From Hydractinia symbiolongicarpus (Eukaryota; Cnidaria; Hydrozoa; Anthoathecata; Hydractiniidae): a stretch of 64,000 bases of DNA. The notes beneath the pieces are model-generated. The model had not been told where the DNA came from, searched no databases, and saw only the letters and a program-made list of their open reading frames with translations. Both the position numbers and the translations under genes were made by a program. Positions 38,960 through 53,300 of the stretch are shown piece after piece. Positions within the stretch are counted from its first letter, which is position 1; the number at the start of each line of letters is the position of its first letter. Location: NCBI RefSeq assembly GCF_029227915.1, contig NC_079879.1:32866501-32930500 (forward strand), in the 5' to 3' direction.

Positions 38960-41900
38960 CTTACTAACAGTATCAGTCCGTTTCACCAATAACGGTTGCG
39001 TCACCTATTTGTACCAACATGTATTTAGCGATATGTTTCTGATATTACGAGGTTGCATTGCTTTTAACGGTGAAACGATTGACTGTGTGACTTAATTGAA
39101 CTGATTTTAGACTTCAAACTTATAAATGTGATAAATGAGACAATTGGACCCCGAGAAATAACATTCTTCTTAATTTGACATGATTGCTCGACTTCAGCTA
39201 TTACACTGGGCTCTGTGGTAGTGCTTTATTTAAAAGTGTAGATAAATAAGTCAGTCTTAACTGTGGGACCAATCCTAGCCGTTAGCGTGCGCTGAAGAAT
39301 TGAAGAAAGTTTCGAAAACTACATTTCATTGACTTTCTAACGGTATCAGTCCGATTGAGTTACAACGGTTGCGTCACATATTCGTACCAACATGTAGTTA
39401 GCGATATGTTTCTGATGTTACTAGGTTGCATCGCTTTTAACAGTGAAAAGATTGACTGTGGGACTTAGTTGAACTGATTTTGGACTTTGACATTATATAT
39501 GTGATAAATGAGCCTGTTGGACTCCAAGAAATAACATTCTTCTCAATTTGACATGATTGCTGGAACTCAGCGATTACACTGGCCGCTGTGATAGCGCTTT
39601 ATTTAAAACTGTAGATAAATAAGTCATTTTTTAATGTGGGACCAATCCTAGCCGTTAGCTCGCGCTGAAGAAATAGAGACAGTTTCAAAGACTATATTTC
39701 TTTGACTTTCTAACAGTATCAGTCCGTTTGAGTTACAAGGTTGCTTCACATATTCGTACCAAATGGATGTAGCAATATGTTTCAGATATTACTAGGTTAC
39801 ATCGCTTTTAACAGTGAAACGATTGACTGTGGGACTTAATTGAACTGATTTTGGACTTTGACCTTATATATGTGATAAATGAGCCAATTCGACTCCAAGA
39901 AATAACATTCTTCTCAATTTGACATGATTGCTGGAACTCAGCGATTACACTGGCCGCTGTGATAGCGCTTTATTTAAAACTGTAGATAAATAAGTCATTT
40001 TTTAATGTGGGACCAATCCTAGCCGTTAGCTCGCGCTGAAGAAATAGAGACAGTTTCAAAGACTATATTTCTTTGACTTTCTAACAGTACCAGTCCGTTT
40101 GAGTTACAAGGTTGCTTCACATATTCGTACCAAATGGATGTAGCAATATGTTTCGGATATTACTAGGTTACATCGCTTTTAACAGTGAAACGATTGACTC
40201 TGGGACTTAATTGAACTGATTTTGGACTTTGACCTTATTAATGTGATAAATGAGCCAATTCGACTCCAAGAAATAACATTCTTCTTAATTTGACATGATT
40301 GCTGTAACTCAGCGATTACACTAGTCCGTGTGATAGCGCTTTATTTAAAAGTGTAGATGAATAAGTAAATTTTTACTGTGGGACAAATTCTAGCCGTTAG
40401 CGCGCGCTGACGAAGTAGAATCAGTTTCAAAAACTAGATCTCATTGACTTACTAACAGTATCAGTCCGTTTCACCAATAACGGTTGCGTCACCTATTTGT
40501 ACCAACATGTATTTAGCGATATGTTTCTGATATTACGAGGTTGCATTGCTTTTAACTGTGAAACGATTGACTGTGTGACTTAATTGAACTGATTTTAGAC
40601 TTCAAACTTATAAATGTGATAAATGAGACAATTGGACCCCGAGAAATAACATTCTTCTTAATTTGACATGATTGCTCGACTTCAGCTATTACAATGGGCT
40701 CTGTGGTAGTGCTTTATTTAAAAGTGTAGATCAATAAGTCAGTTTTAACTGTGGGACCAATCCTAGCCGTTAGCACGCGCTGAAGAAATAGAGAAAGTTT
40801 CGAAAACTACCTTTCATTGACTTTCTAACGGTGTCAGTCCGTTTCACTTACAACAGTTGCGTCACCTATTCGCACCAACATGTACTTAGCGATATTTTTC
40901 TGATATTACTAGTTTGCATCGCTTTTAACAGTTAAACGATTGACTGTGTGACTTAATTGAACTGATTTTGAACTTTGACCTTATATATGTGATAAATGAG
41001 CCAATTCGACTCCAAGAAATAACATTCTTCTTAATTTGACATGATTGCTGTAACTCAGCGATTACACTAGTCCGTGTGATAGCGCTTTATTTAAAAGTGT
41101 AGATGAATAAGTAATTTTTTACTGTGGGACAAATTCTAGCCGTTAGCGCGCGCTGACGAAGTAGAATCAGTTTCAAAAACTACAGCTCATTGACTTACTA
41201 ACAGTATCAGTCCGTTTCACCAATAACGGTTGCGTCACCTATTGGTACCAACATGTATTTAGCGATATGTTTCTGATATTACGAGGTTGCATTGCTTTTA
41301 ACGGTGAAACGATTGACTGTGTGACTTAATTGAACTGATTTTGAACTTTGACCTTATATATGTGATAAATGAGCCTATTGAACTCCAAGAAATAACATTC
41401 TTCTTAATTTTTCATGATTGCTCGACTTCAGCTTTTACACTGGGCTCTGTGGTAGTGCTTTATGTAAAAGTGTAGATAAATAAGTCAGTTTTAACTGTGG
41501 GACCAATCCTAGCCGTTAGCGCGCTGAAGAATTGAAGAAAGTTTCGAAAACTACATTTCATTGACTTTCTAACGGTATCAGTCCGATTGAGTTACAACGG
41601 TTGCGTCACATATTCGTACCAACATGTAGTTAGCGATATGTTTCTGATGTTACTAGGTTGCATCGCTATTAACAGTGAAAAGATTGACTGTGGGACTTAG
41701 TTGAACTGATTTTGAACTTTGACCTTATATATGTGATAAATGAGCCTGTTGGACTCCAAGAAATAACATTCTTCTCAATTTGACATGATTGCTGGAACTC
41801 AGCGATTACACTGGCCGCTGTGATAGCGCTTTATTTAAAACTGTAGATAAATAAGTCATTTTTTAATGTGGGACCAATCCTAGCCGTTAGCTCGCGCTGA

Positions 41901-44900
41901 AGAAATAGAGACAGTTTCAAAAACTATATTTCTTTGACTTTCTAACAGTACCAGTCCGTTTGAGTTACAAGGTTGCTTCACATATTCGTACCAAATGGAT
42001 GTAGCAATATGTTTCAGATATTACTAGGTTACATCGCTTTTAACAGTGAAACGATTGACTCTGGGACTTAATTGAACTGATTTTGAACTTTGACCTTATT
42101 AATGTAATAAATGAGCCAATTCGACGCCAAGAAATAACATTCTTCTTAATTTGACATGATTGCTGTAACTCAGCGATTACACTAGTCCGTGTGATAGCGC
42201 TTTATTTAAAAGTGTAGATGAATAAGTAATTTTTTACTGTGGGACAAATTCTAGCCGTTAGCGCGCGCTGACGAAGTAGAATCAGTTTCAAAAACTACAT
42301 CTCATTGACTTACTAACAGTATCAGTCCGTTTCACCAATAACGGTTGCGTCACCTATTTGTACCAACATGTATTTAGCGATATGTTTCTGATATTACGAG
42401 GTTGCATTGCTTTTAACGGTGAAACGATTGACTGTGTGACTTAATTGAACTGATTTTAGACTTCAAACTTATAAATGTGATAAATGAGACAATTGGACCC
42501 CGAGAAATAACATTCTTCTTAATTTGACATGATTGCTCGACTTCAGCTATTACACTGGGCTCTGTGGTAGTGCTTTATTTAAAAGTGTAGATAAATAAGT
42601 CAGTCTTAACTGTGGGACCAATCCTAGCCGTTAGCGTGCGCTGAAGAATTGAAGAAAGTTTCGAAAACTACATTTCATTGACTTTCTAACGGTATCAGTC
42701 CGATTGAGTTACAACGGTTGCGTCACATATTCGTACCAACATGTAGTTAGCGATATGTTTCTGATGTTACTAGGTTGCATCGCTTTTAAGAGTGAAAAGA
42801 TTGACTGGGGGACTTAGTTGAACTGATTTTGGACTTTGACATTATATATGTGATAAATGAGCCTGTTGGACTCCAAGAAATAACATTCTTCTCAATTTGA
42901 CATGATTGCTGGAACTCAGCGATTACACTGGCCGCTGTGATAGCGCTTTATTTAAAACTGTAGATAAATAAGTCATTTTTTAATGTGGGACCAATCCTAG
43001 CCGTTAGCTCGCGCTGAAGAAATAGAGACAGTTTCAAAGACTATATTTCTTTGACTTTCTAACAGTATCAGTCCGTTTGAGTTACAAGGTTGCTTCACAT
43101 ATTCGTACCAAATGGATGTAGCAATATGTTTCAGATATTACTAGGTTACATCGCTTTTAACAGTGAAACGATTGACTGTGGGACTTAATTGAACTGATTT
43201 TGGACTTTGACCTTATATATGTGATAAATGAGCCAATTCGACTCCAAGAAATAACATTCTTCTCAATTTGACATGATTGCTGGAACTCAGCGATTACACT
43301 GGCCGCTGTGATAGCGCTTTATTTAAAACTGTAGATAAATAAGTCATTTTTTAATGTGGGACCAATCCTAGCCGTTAGCTCGCGCTGAAGAAATAGAGAC
43401 AGTTTCAAAGACTATATTTCTTTGACTTTCTAACAGTACCAGTCCGTTTGAGTTACAAGGTTGCTTCACATATTCGTACCAAATGGATGTAGCAATATGT
43501 TTCGGATATTACTAGGTTACATCGCTTTTAACAGTGAAACGATTGACTCTGGGACTTAATTGAACTGATTTTGGACTTTGACCTTATTAATGTGATAAAT
43601 GAGCCAATTCGACTCCAAGAAATAACATTCTTCTTAATTTGACATGATTGCTGTAACTCAGCGATTACACTAGTCCGTGTGATAGCGCTTTATTTAAAAG
43701 TGTAGATGAATAAGTAAATTTTTACTGTGGGAAAAATTCTAGCCGTTAGCGCGCGCTGACGAAGTAGAATCAGTTTCAAAAACTAGATCTCATTGACTTA
43801 CTAACAGTATCAGTCCGTTTCACCAATAACGGTTGCGTCACCTATTTGTACCAACATGTATTTAGCGATATGTTTCTGATATTACGAGGTTGCATTGCTT
43901 TTAACTGTGAAACGATTGACTGTGTGACTTAATTGAACTGATTTTAGACTTCAAACTTATAAATGTGATAAATGAGACAATTGGACCCCGAGAAATAACA
44001 TTCTTCTTAATTTGACATGATTGCTCGACTTCAGCTATTACACTGGGCTCTGTGGTAGTGCTTTATTTAAAAGTGTAGATAAATAAGTCAGTCTTAACTG
44101 TGGGACCAATCCTAGCCGTTAGCGTGCGCTGAAGAATTGAAGAAAGTTTCGAAAACTACATTTCATTGACTTTCTAACGGTATCAGTCCGATTGAGTTAC
44201 AACGGTTGCGTCACATATTCGTACCAACATGTAGTTAGCGATATGTTTCTGATGTTACTAGGTTGCATTGCTTTTAACAGTGAAAAGATTGACTGTGGGA
44301 CTTAGTTGAACTGATTTTGGACTTTGACATTATATATGTGATAAATGAGCCTGTTGGACTCCAAGAAATAACATTCTTCTCAATTTGACATGATTGCTGG
44401 AACTCAGCAATTACACTGGCCGCTGTGATAGCGCTTTATTTAAAACTGTAGATAAATAAGTCATTTTTTAATGTTGGACCAATCCTAGCCGTTAACTCGC
44501 CCTGAAGAAATAGAGACAGTTTCAAAGACTATATTTCTTTGACTTTCTAACAGTATCAGTCCGTTTGAGTTACAAGGTTGCTTCACATATTCGTACCAAA
44601 TGGATGTAGCAATATGTTTCAGATATTACTAGGTTACATCGCTTTTAACAGTGAAACGATTGACTGTGGGACTTATTTGAACTGATTTTGGACTTTGACC
44701 TTATTAATGTGATAAATGAGCCAATTCGACTCCAAGAAATAACATTCTTCTTAATTTGACATGATTGCTCGACTTCAGCTATTACAATGGGCTCTGTGGT
44801 AGTGCTTTATTTAAAAGTGTAGATCAATAAGTCAGTTTTAACTGTGGGACCAATCCTAGCCGTTAGCACGCGCTGAAGAAATAGAGAAAGTTTCGAAAAC

Positions 44901-46646
44901 TACCTTTCATTGACTTTCTAACGGTGTCAGTCCGTTTCACTTACAACAGTTGCGTCACCTATTCGCACCAACATGTACTTAGCGATATTTTTCTGATATT
45001 ACTAGTTTGCATCGCTTTTAACAGTTAAACGATTGACTGTGTGACTTAATTGAACTGATTTTGAACTTTGACCTTATATATGTGATAAATGAGCCAATTC
45101 GACTCCAAGAAATAACATTCTTCTTAATTTGACATGATTGCTGTAACTCAGCGATTACACTAGTCCGTGTGATAGCGCTTTATTTAAAAGTGTAGATGAA
45201 TAAGTAATTTTTTACTGTGGGACAAATTCTAGCCGTTAGCGCGCGCTGACGAAGTAGAATCAGTTTCAAAAACTACAGCTCATTGACTTACTAACAGTAT
45301 CAGTCCGTTTCACCAATAACGGTTGCGTCACCTATTGGTACCAACATGTATTTAGCGATATGTTTCTGATATTACGAGGTTGCATTGCTTTTAACGGTGA
45401 AACGATTGACTGTGTGACTTAATTGAACTGATTTTGAACTTTGACCTTATATATGTGATAAATGAGCCTATTGAACTCCAAGAAATAACATTCTTCTTAA
45501 TTTTTCATGATTGCTCGACTTCAGCTTTTACACTGGGCTCTGTGGTAGTGCTTTATGTAAAAGTGTAGATAAATAAGTCAGTTTTAACTGTGGGACCAAT
45601 CCTAGCCGTTAGCGCGCTGAAGAATTGAAGAAAGTTTCGAAAACTACATTTCATTGACTTTCTAACGGTATCAGTCCGATTGAGTTACAACGGTTGCGTC
45701 ACATATTCGTACCAACATGTAGTTAGCGATATGTTTCTGATGTTACTAGGTTGCATCGCTATTAACAGTGAAAAGATTGACTGTGGGACTTAGTTGAACT
45801 GATTTTGAACTTTGACCTTATATATGTGATAAATGAGCCTGTTGGACTCCAAGAAATAACATTCTTCTCAATTTGACATGATTGCTGGAACTCAGCGATT
45901 ACACTGGCCGCTGTGATAGCGCTTTATTTAAAACTGTAGATAAATAAGTCATTTTTTAATGTGGGACTAATCCTAGCCGTTAGCTCGCGCTGAAGAAATA
46001 GAGACAGTTTCAAAAACTATATTTCTTTGACTTTCTAACAGTACCAGTCCGTTTGAGTTACAAGGTTGCTTCACATATTCGTACCAAATGGATGTAGCAA
46101 TATGTTTCAGATATTACTAGGTTACATCGCTTTTAACAGTGAAACGATTGACTCTGGGACTTAATTGAACTGATTTTGAACTTTGACTTTATTAATGTAA
46201 TAAATGAGCCAATTCGACGCCAAGAAATAACATTCTTCTTAATTTGACATGATTGCTGTAACTCAGCGATTACACTAGTCCGTGTGATAGCGCTTTATTT
46301 AAAAGTGTAGATGAATAAGTAATTTTTTACTGTGGGACAAATTCTAGCCGTTAGCGCGCGCTGACGAAGTAGAATCAGTTTCAAAAACTACATCTCATTG
46401 ACTTACTAACAGTATCAGTCCGTTTCACCAATAACGGTTGCGTCACCTATTTGTACCAACATGTATTTAGCGATATGTTTCTGATATTACGAGGTTGCAT
46501 TGCTTTTAACGGTGAAACGATTGACTGTGTGACTTAATTGAACTGATTTTAGACTTCAAACTTATAAATGTGATAAATGAGACAATTGGACCCCGAGAAA
46601 TAACATTCTTCTTAATTTGACATGATTGCTCGACTTCAGCTATTAC
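38960..46646. repeat. Nine-monomer tandem duplication with two-monomer expansion
   Basis: Two segments are each present twice in the order C-A-C-A. C at about 38960-40690 matches about 42309-44039 at an offset of 3,349 bp (nine monomers); shared marks are ccccgagaaataac (39150 and 42499; 40638 and 43987), gtttcggatatt and gtaaatttttactg. A at about 40670-42553 matches about 44763-46646 at an offset of 4,093 bp (eleven monomers); shared marks are gtagatcaataag (40727 and 44820), cctattgaactcc, the two-base loss in ttagcgcgctgaag, tcgctattaacag and ttcgacgccaag. The 744-bp difference between the offsets equals two monomers, which lie at about 44.04-44.76 kb in the second copy only. Confidence 0.85.
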
Positions 46647-46948
46647 AATGGGCTCTGTGGTAGTGCTTTATTTAAAAGTGTAGATGAATAAGTAATTTTT
46701 TACTGTGGGACAAATTCTAGCCGTTAGCGCGCGCTGACGAAGTAGAATCAGTTTCAAAAACTAGATCTCATTGACTTACTAACAGTATCAGTCCGTTTCA
46801 CCAATAACGGTTGCGTCACCTATTTGTACCAACATGTATTTAGCGATATGTTTCTGATATTACGAGGTTGCATTGCTTTTAACGGTGAAACGATTGACTG
46901 TGTGACTTAATTGAACTGATTTTAGACTTCAAACTTATAAATGTGATA
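46576..46948. repeat. Chimeric junction monomer
   Basis: The left half is of the cgacttcagctattacaatg form and belongs to the A block that ends here. From about 46,670 the right half is type I (gatgaataagtaatttttt, aaactagatctcattg) and begins the second copy of the 34.0-38.5 kb block. The unit keeps the normal 373-bp length, so the exchange was in register. It marks the join of two independently duplicated blocks. Confidence 0.75.
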
Positions 46949-49900
46949 AATGAGACAATTGGACCCCAAGAAATAACATTCTTCTTAATTTGACATGATT
47001 GCTCGACTTCAGCTATTACACTGGGCTCTGTGGTAGTGCTTTATTTAAAAGTGTAGATAAATAAGTCAGTCTTAACTGCAGGACCAATCCTAGCCGTTAG
47101 CGTGCGCTGAAGAAATAGAGAAAGTTTCGAAAACTACATTTCATTGACTTTCTAACGGTATCAGTCCGTTTGAGTTACAACGGTTGCGTCACATATTCGT
47201 ACCAACATGTATTTAGCGATATGTTTCTGATGTTACTAGGTTGCATCGTTTTTAACAGTGAAAAGATTGACTGTGGGACTTAATTGAACTGATTTTGGAC
47301 TTTGACCTTTTTAATGTGATAAATGAGCTAATTCGACTCCAAGAAATAACATTCTTCTTAATTTGACATGATTGCTGTAACTCAGCGATTACACTAGTCC
47401 GTGTGATAGCGCTTTATTTAAAAGTGTAGATGAATAAGTAATTTTTTACTGTGGGACAAATTCTAGCCGTTAGCGCGCGCTGACGAAGTAGAATCAGTTT
47501 CAAAAACTACATCTCATTGACTTACTAACGGTATCAGTCCGTTTCACCAATAACGGTTGCGTCACCTATTTGTACCAACATGTATTTAGCGATATGTTTC
47601 TGATATTACGAGGTTGCATTGCTTTTAACGGTAAAACGACTGACTGTGTGACTTAATTGAACTGATTTTAGACTTCAAACTTATAAATGTGATAAATGAG
47701 CCTATTGGACTCCAAGAAATAACATTCTTCTTAATTTTTCATGATTGCTCGACTTCAGCTTTTACACTGGGCTCTGTGGTAGTGCTTTATTTAAAAATGT
47801 AGATAAATAATTCAGTTTTAACTGTGGGACCAATCGTAGCCGTTAACGCGCGCTGAAGAATTGAAGAAAGTTTCGACAACTACATTTCATTGACTTTCTA
47901 ACGGTATCAGTCCGATTAAGTTACAACAGTTGCGTCACATATTCGTACCAACATGTAGTTAGCGATATGTTTCTGATGTTACTAGGTTGCATCGCTTTTA
48001 ACAGTGAAAAGATTGACTGTGGGACTTAGTTGAACTGATTTTGGACTTTGACCTTATATATGTGATAAATGAGCCTGTTGGACTCCAAGAAATAACATTC
48101 TTCTCAATTTGACATGATTGCTGGAACTCAGCGACTACACTGGCCGCTGTGATAGCGCTTTATTTAAAACTGTAGATAAATAAGTCATTTTTTAATGTGG
48201 GACCAATCCTAGCCGTTAGCTCGCGCTGAAGAAATAGAGACAGTTTCAAAGACTATATTTCTTTGACTTTCTAACAGTATCAGTCCGTTTGAGTTACAAG
48301 GTTGCTTCACATATTCGTACCAAATGGATGTAGCAATATGTTTCAGATATTACTAGGTTACATCGCTTTTAACAGTGAAACGATTGACTGTGGGACTTAA
48401 TTGAACTGATTTTGGACTTTGACCTTATTAATGTGATAAATGAGCCAATTCGACTCCAAAAAATAACATTCTTCTTAATTTGACATGATTGCTCGACTTC
48501 AGCTATTACACTGGGCTCTGTGGTAGTGCTTTATTTAAAAGTGTAGATAAATAAGTCAGTTTTAACTGTGGGACCAATCCTAGCTGTTAGCGCGCGCTGA
48601 AGAAATAGAGAAAGATTCGAAAACTACATTTCATTGACTTTCTAACGGTATCAGTCCGATTGAGTTACAACGGTTGCGTCACATGTTCGTACAAACATGT
48701 AGTTAGCGATATGTTTCTGATGTTACTAGGTTGCATCGCTTTTAACAGTGAAAAGATTGACTGTGGGACTTAGTTGAACTGATTTTGGACTTTGACCTTA
48801 TATATGTGATAAATGAGCCTGTTGGACTCCAAGAAATAACATTCTTCTCAATTTGACATGATTGCTGGAACTCAGCGATTACACTGGCCGCTGTGATAGC
48901 GCTTTATTTAAAACTGTAGATAAATAAGTCATTTTTTAATGTGGGACCAATCCTAGCCGTTAGCTCGCGCTGAAGAAATAGAGACAGTTTCAAAGACTAT
49001 GTTTCTTTGACTTTCTAACAGTACCAGTCCGTTTGAGTTACAAGGTTGCTTTACATATTCGTACCAAATGGATGTAGCAATATGTTTCAGATATTACTAG
49101 GTTACATCGCTTTTAACAGTGAAAAGATTGACTGTGGGACTTAATTGAGCTGATTTAGGACTTTGACCTTATTAATGTGATAAATGAGCCAATTCGACTC
49201 CAAGAAATAACATTCTTCTTAATTTGACATGATTGCTGTAACTCAGCGATTACACTAGTCCGTGTGATAGCGCTTTATTTAAAACTGTAGATAAATAAGT
49301 CATTTTTTACTGTGGGACAAATTCTAGCCGTTAGCGCGCGCTGACGAAGTAGAATCAGTTTCAAAAACTATATTTCTTTGACTTTCTAACAGTACCAGTC
49401 CGTTTGAGTTACAAGGTTGCTTTACATATTCGTACCAAATGGATGTAGCAATATGTTTCAGATATTACTAGGTTACATCGCTTTTAACAGTGAAAAGATT
49501 GACTGTGGGACTTAATTGAGCTGATTTAGGACTTTGACCTTATTGATGTGATAAATGAGCCTATTGGACTCCAAGAAATAACATTCTTCTTAATTTGACA
49601 TGATTGCTGGAACTAGGCGATTACACTGGGCTCTGTGGTTAATGCTTTATTTAAAAGTGTATATAAATAAGTCAGTTTTAACTGTGGGACCAATCCTAGC
49701 CGTTAGCGCGCGCTGAAGAATTGAAGAAAGTTTCGAAAACTACATTTCATTGACTTTCTAACGGTATCAGTCCGATTGAGTTACAACAGTTGCGTCACAT
49801 ATTCGTACCAACATGTAGTTAGCGATATTTTCTGATGTTACTAGGTTGCATCGTTTTTAACAGTGAAACGATTGACTGTGGGACTTAATTGAACTGATTT

Positions 49901-50395
49901 TGGACTTTGACCTTATTAATGTGATAAATGAGCCACTTCGACTCCAAGAAATAACATTCTTCTTAATTTGACATGATTGCTGTAACTCAGCGATTACACT
50001 AGTCCGTGTGATAGCGCTTTATTTAAAAGTGTAGATGAATAAGTAATTTTTTACTGTGGGACAAATTCTAGCCGTTAGCGCGCGCTGACGAAGTAGAATC
50101 AGTTTCAAAAACTACATCTCATTGACTTACTAACAGTATCAGTCCGTTTCACCAATAACGGTTGCGTCACCTATTTGTACCAACATGTATTTAGCGATAT
50201 GTTTCTGATATTACGAGGTTGCATTGCTTTTAACGGTGAAACGATTGACTGTGTGACTTAATTGAACTGATTTTAGACTTCAAACTTATAAATGTGATAA
50301 ATGAGACAATTGGACCCCAAGAAATAACATTCTTCTTAATTTGACATGATTGCTGTAACTCAGCGATTACACTAGTCCGTGTGATAGCGCTTTAT
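46670..50395. repeat. Twelve-monomer block, copy 2 (two monomers lost)
   Basis: This is the second copy of the 34015-38487 block. Relative to copy 1 it lacks one monomer after about 49.54 kb and another after about 49.85 kb. The second loss left a chimeric unit at 49554-49926 that starts as the aactaggcgattacac form with the short gttagcgatattttctg variant and ends in the tail of a type III monomer. Few other differences are seen, for example aactgcagg here against aactgtagg in copy 1, and a missing or changed base in the tail of single monomers. Confidence 0.83.
49183..49553. repeat. Second copy of the mosaic type I/III monomer
   Basis: It is the counterpart of the mosaic unit at 36529-36899, at the block offset of 12,654 bp, with the same sequence of subfamily switches. 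One small difference is tattgatgtgataaatg at its end, against tattaatgtgataaatg in copy 1. The conservation of the switch pattern dates the mosaic formation before the block duplication. Confidence 0.75.
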
Positions 50396-53300
50396 TTAAA
50401 AGTGTAGATGAATAAGTAATTTTTTACTGTGGGACAAATTCTAGCCGTTAGCGCGCGCTGACAAAGTAGAATCAGTTTCAAAAACGACATCTCATTGACT
50501 TACTAATGGTATCAGTCCGTTTCACCAACAACGGTTGCGTCACCTATTTGTACCAACATGTATTTAGCGATATGTTTCTGATATTACGAGGTTGCATTGC
50601 TTTTAACGGTGAAACGATTCACTGTGTGACTTAATTGAACTGATTTTGGACTTTGACATTATATATGGGATGAATGAGCCTATTGGACTCCAAGAAATAA
50701 CATTCTTCTTAATTTGACATGATTGCTGGAACTCAGCGATTACACTGGCCGCTGTGATAGCGCTTTATTTAAAACTGTAGATAAATAAGTTATTTTTCAC
50801 TGTGGAACCAATCCTAGCCGTTAGCCCGCGCTGAAGAAATAGAGACAGCTTGGAAAACTACATTTCATTGACTTTCTAACGGTATTAGTCCGTGTGAATT
50901 ACAACGGTTTCGTCACATATTCGTACCAACATGTATTTAGCGATATGTTTCTGATATTACTAGGTTGCATTGCTTTTAACGGTGAAATGATTGACTGTGG
51001 GACTTAATTAAAGTGATTTTGGACTTTGACCTTGTTAATGTGATAAATGAGCCAATTCGACTCCAAGAAATAACATTCTTCTTAATTTGACATGATTGCT
51101 GTAACTCAGCGATAACACTGGCCGCTGTGATAGCGATTTTTTTAAAAGTGTAGATGAATAAGTCATTTTTTACTGTGGGACAAATTCTAGCCGTTAGCGC
51201 GCGCTGACGAAATAGAATCAGTTTCAAAAGCTACATTTCATTGACTTACTAGCGGTGTCAGTCCGTTTCACTTACAACGGCTGAGTCACCTATTCGTACC
51301 AACATGTATTTAGCGATATGTTTCTGATATTACTAGGTTACATCACATTTAACAGTGAAACGATTGACTGTGGGACTTAATTGAACTGATTTTGGACTTT
51401 GACCTTATTAATGTGATAAATGAGCCAATTCGACTCCAAGAAATAACATTCTTCTTAATTTGACATGATTGCTGGAACTCAGCGATTACACTGGGCTCTG
51501 TGGTAGTGCTTTATTTAAAAGTGTAGATAAATAAGTCAGTTTTAACTGTGGGACCACTCCTAGCCGTTAGCGCGCGCTGAAGAAAAAGGGAAAGTTTCGA
51601 AAACTACATTTCATTGACTTTCTAACGGTGTCAGTCCGTTTCACTTACAACGGTTGCGTCACCTATTCGTACCAACATGTTCTTAGCGATATTTTTCTGA
51701 TATTACTAGTTTGCATCGCTTTTAACAGTTAAACGATTGACTGTGTGACTTAATTGAACTGATTTTAAACTTTGACCTTATATATGTGATAAATGAGCCT
51801 ATTGGACTCCAAGAAATAACATTCTTCTTAATTTGACATGATTGCTGGAACTCAACGATTACACTGGCCGCTGTGTTAGCGCTTTATTTAAAAAGTGTAG
51901 ATAAATAATTCAGTTTTAACTGTGGGACCAATCCTTGCCGTTAGCGCGCGCTGAAGAAATAGAGAACGTTTCGAAAACTACATTTCATTGACTTCCTAAC
52001 GGTATCAGTCCGTTTGAGTTACAACGGTTGCGTCACATATTCGTACCAACATGTATTTAGCGATATGTTTCTAATATTACTAGGTTGCATTGCTTTTAAC
52101 GGTGAAACGATTGACTGTGGGACTAAATTGAACGGATATTGGACTTTGACCTTGTTAATTTGATAAACGAGCCAATTCGCCTCCAAGAAATAACATTCTT
52201 CTTAATCTGACATGATTGCTGTAACTCAGCGATAACACTGGCCGCTGTGATAGCGCTTTTTTCAAAAGTGCAGATGAATAAGTCATTTTTTACTGTGGGA
52301 CAAATTCTAGCCGTTAGCGCGCGCTGACGAAATAGAATCAGTTTCAAAAGCTACATTTCATTGACTTACTAACGGTGTCAGTCTGTATCACTTACAATGG
52401 TTGAATCACCTATTCGTACCAACATGTATTTAGCGATATGTTTCTGATATTACGAGGTTGCATTGCTTTTAACGGTGAAACGATTGACTGTGGGACTTAA
52501 TTGAACTGATTTTGGACTTTGACCTTGTTAATGTGATAAATGAGCCAATTCGACTCCAAGAAATAATATTCTTCTTAATTTGTCATGATTGCTGTTACTC
52601 AGCGATAACACTGGCCGCTGTGATAGCGCTTTATTTAAAAGTGTAGATGAATCAGTGATTTTTTACTGTGGGACCAATCCTAGCCGTTAGCGCGCGCTGA
52701 AGAAATAGAGAAAGTTTCGAAAACTACATTTCATTGACTTTCTAACGGTATCAGTCCGTTTGAGTTACAACGGTTGCGTCACATATTCGTACCAACATGT
52801 ATTTAGCGATATGTTTCTGATGTTACTAGCTTGCATCGCTTTTAACGGTGAAACGATTGACTGTGGGACTAAATTGAACGGATTTTGGACTTTGACCTTG
52901 TTAATTTGATAAACGAGCCAATTCGCCTCCAAGAAATAACATTCTTCTTAATCTGACATGATTGCTGTAACTCAGCGATAACACTGGCCGCTGTGATAGC
53001 GCTTTTTTTAAAAGTGCAGATGAATAAGTCATTTTTTACTGTGGGACAAATTCTAGCCGTTAGCGCGCGCTGACGAAATAGAATCAGTTTCAAAAGCTAC
53101 ATTTCATTGACTTACTAACGGTGTCAGTCCGTTTCACTTACAACGGTTGAGTCACCTTTTCGTACCAACATGTATTTAGCGATATGTTTCTGATATTACG
53201 AGGTTGCATTGCTTTTAACGGTGAAACGATTGACTGTGGGACTTAATTGAACTGATTTTGGACTTTGACCTGGTTAATGTGATAAATGAGCAAATTCGAC

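Noticed and set aside
50976-51227. Minus-strand 83-codon ORF, with similar ORFs at 52123-52347, 52869-53093 and 55888-56079
   Set aside because: All four are the same frame of the satellite monomer in related units. The frame is broken by stops or single-base changes in most other monomers and has no recognisable protein family.
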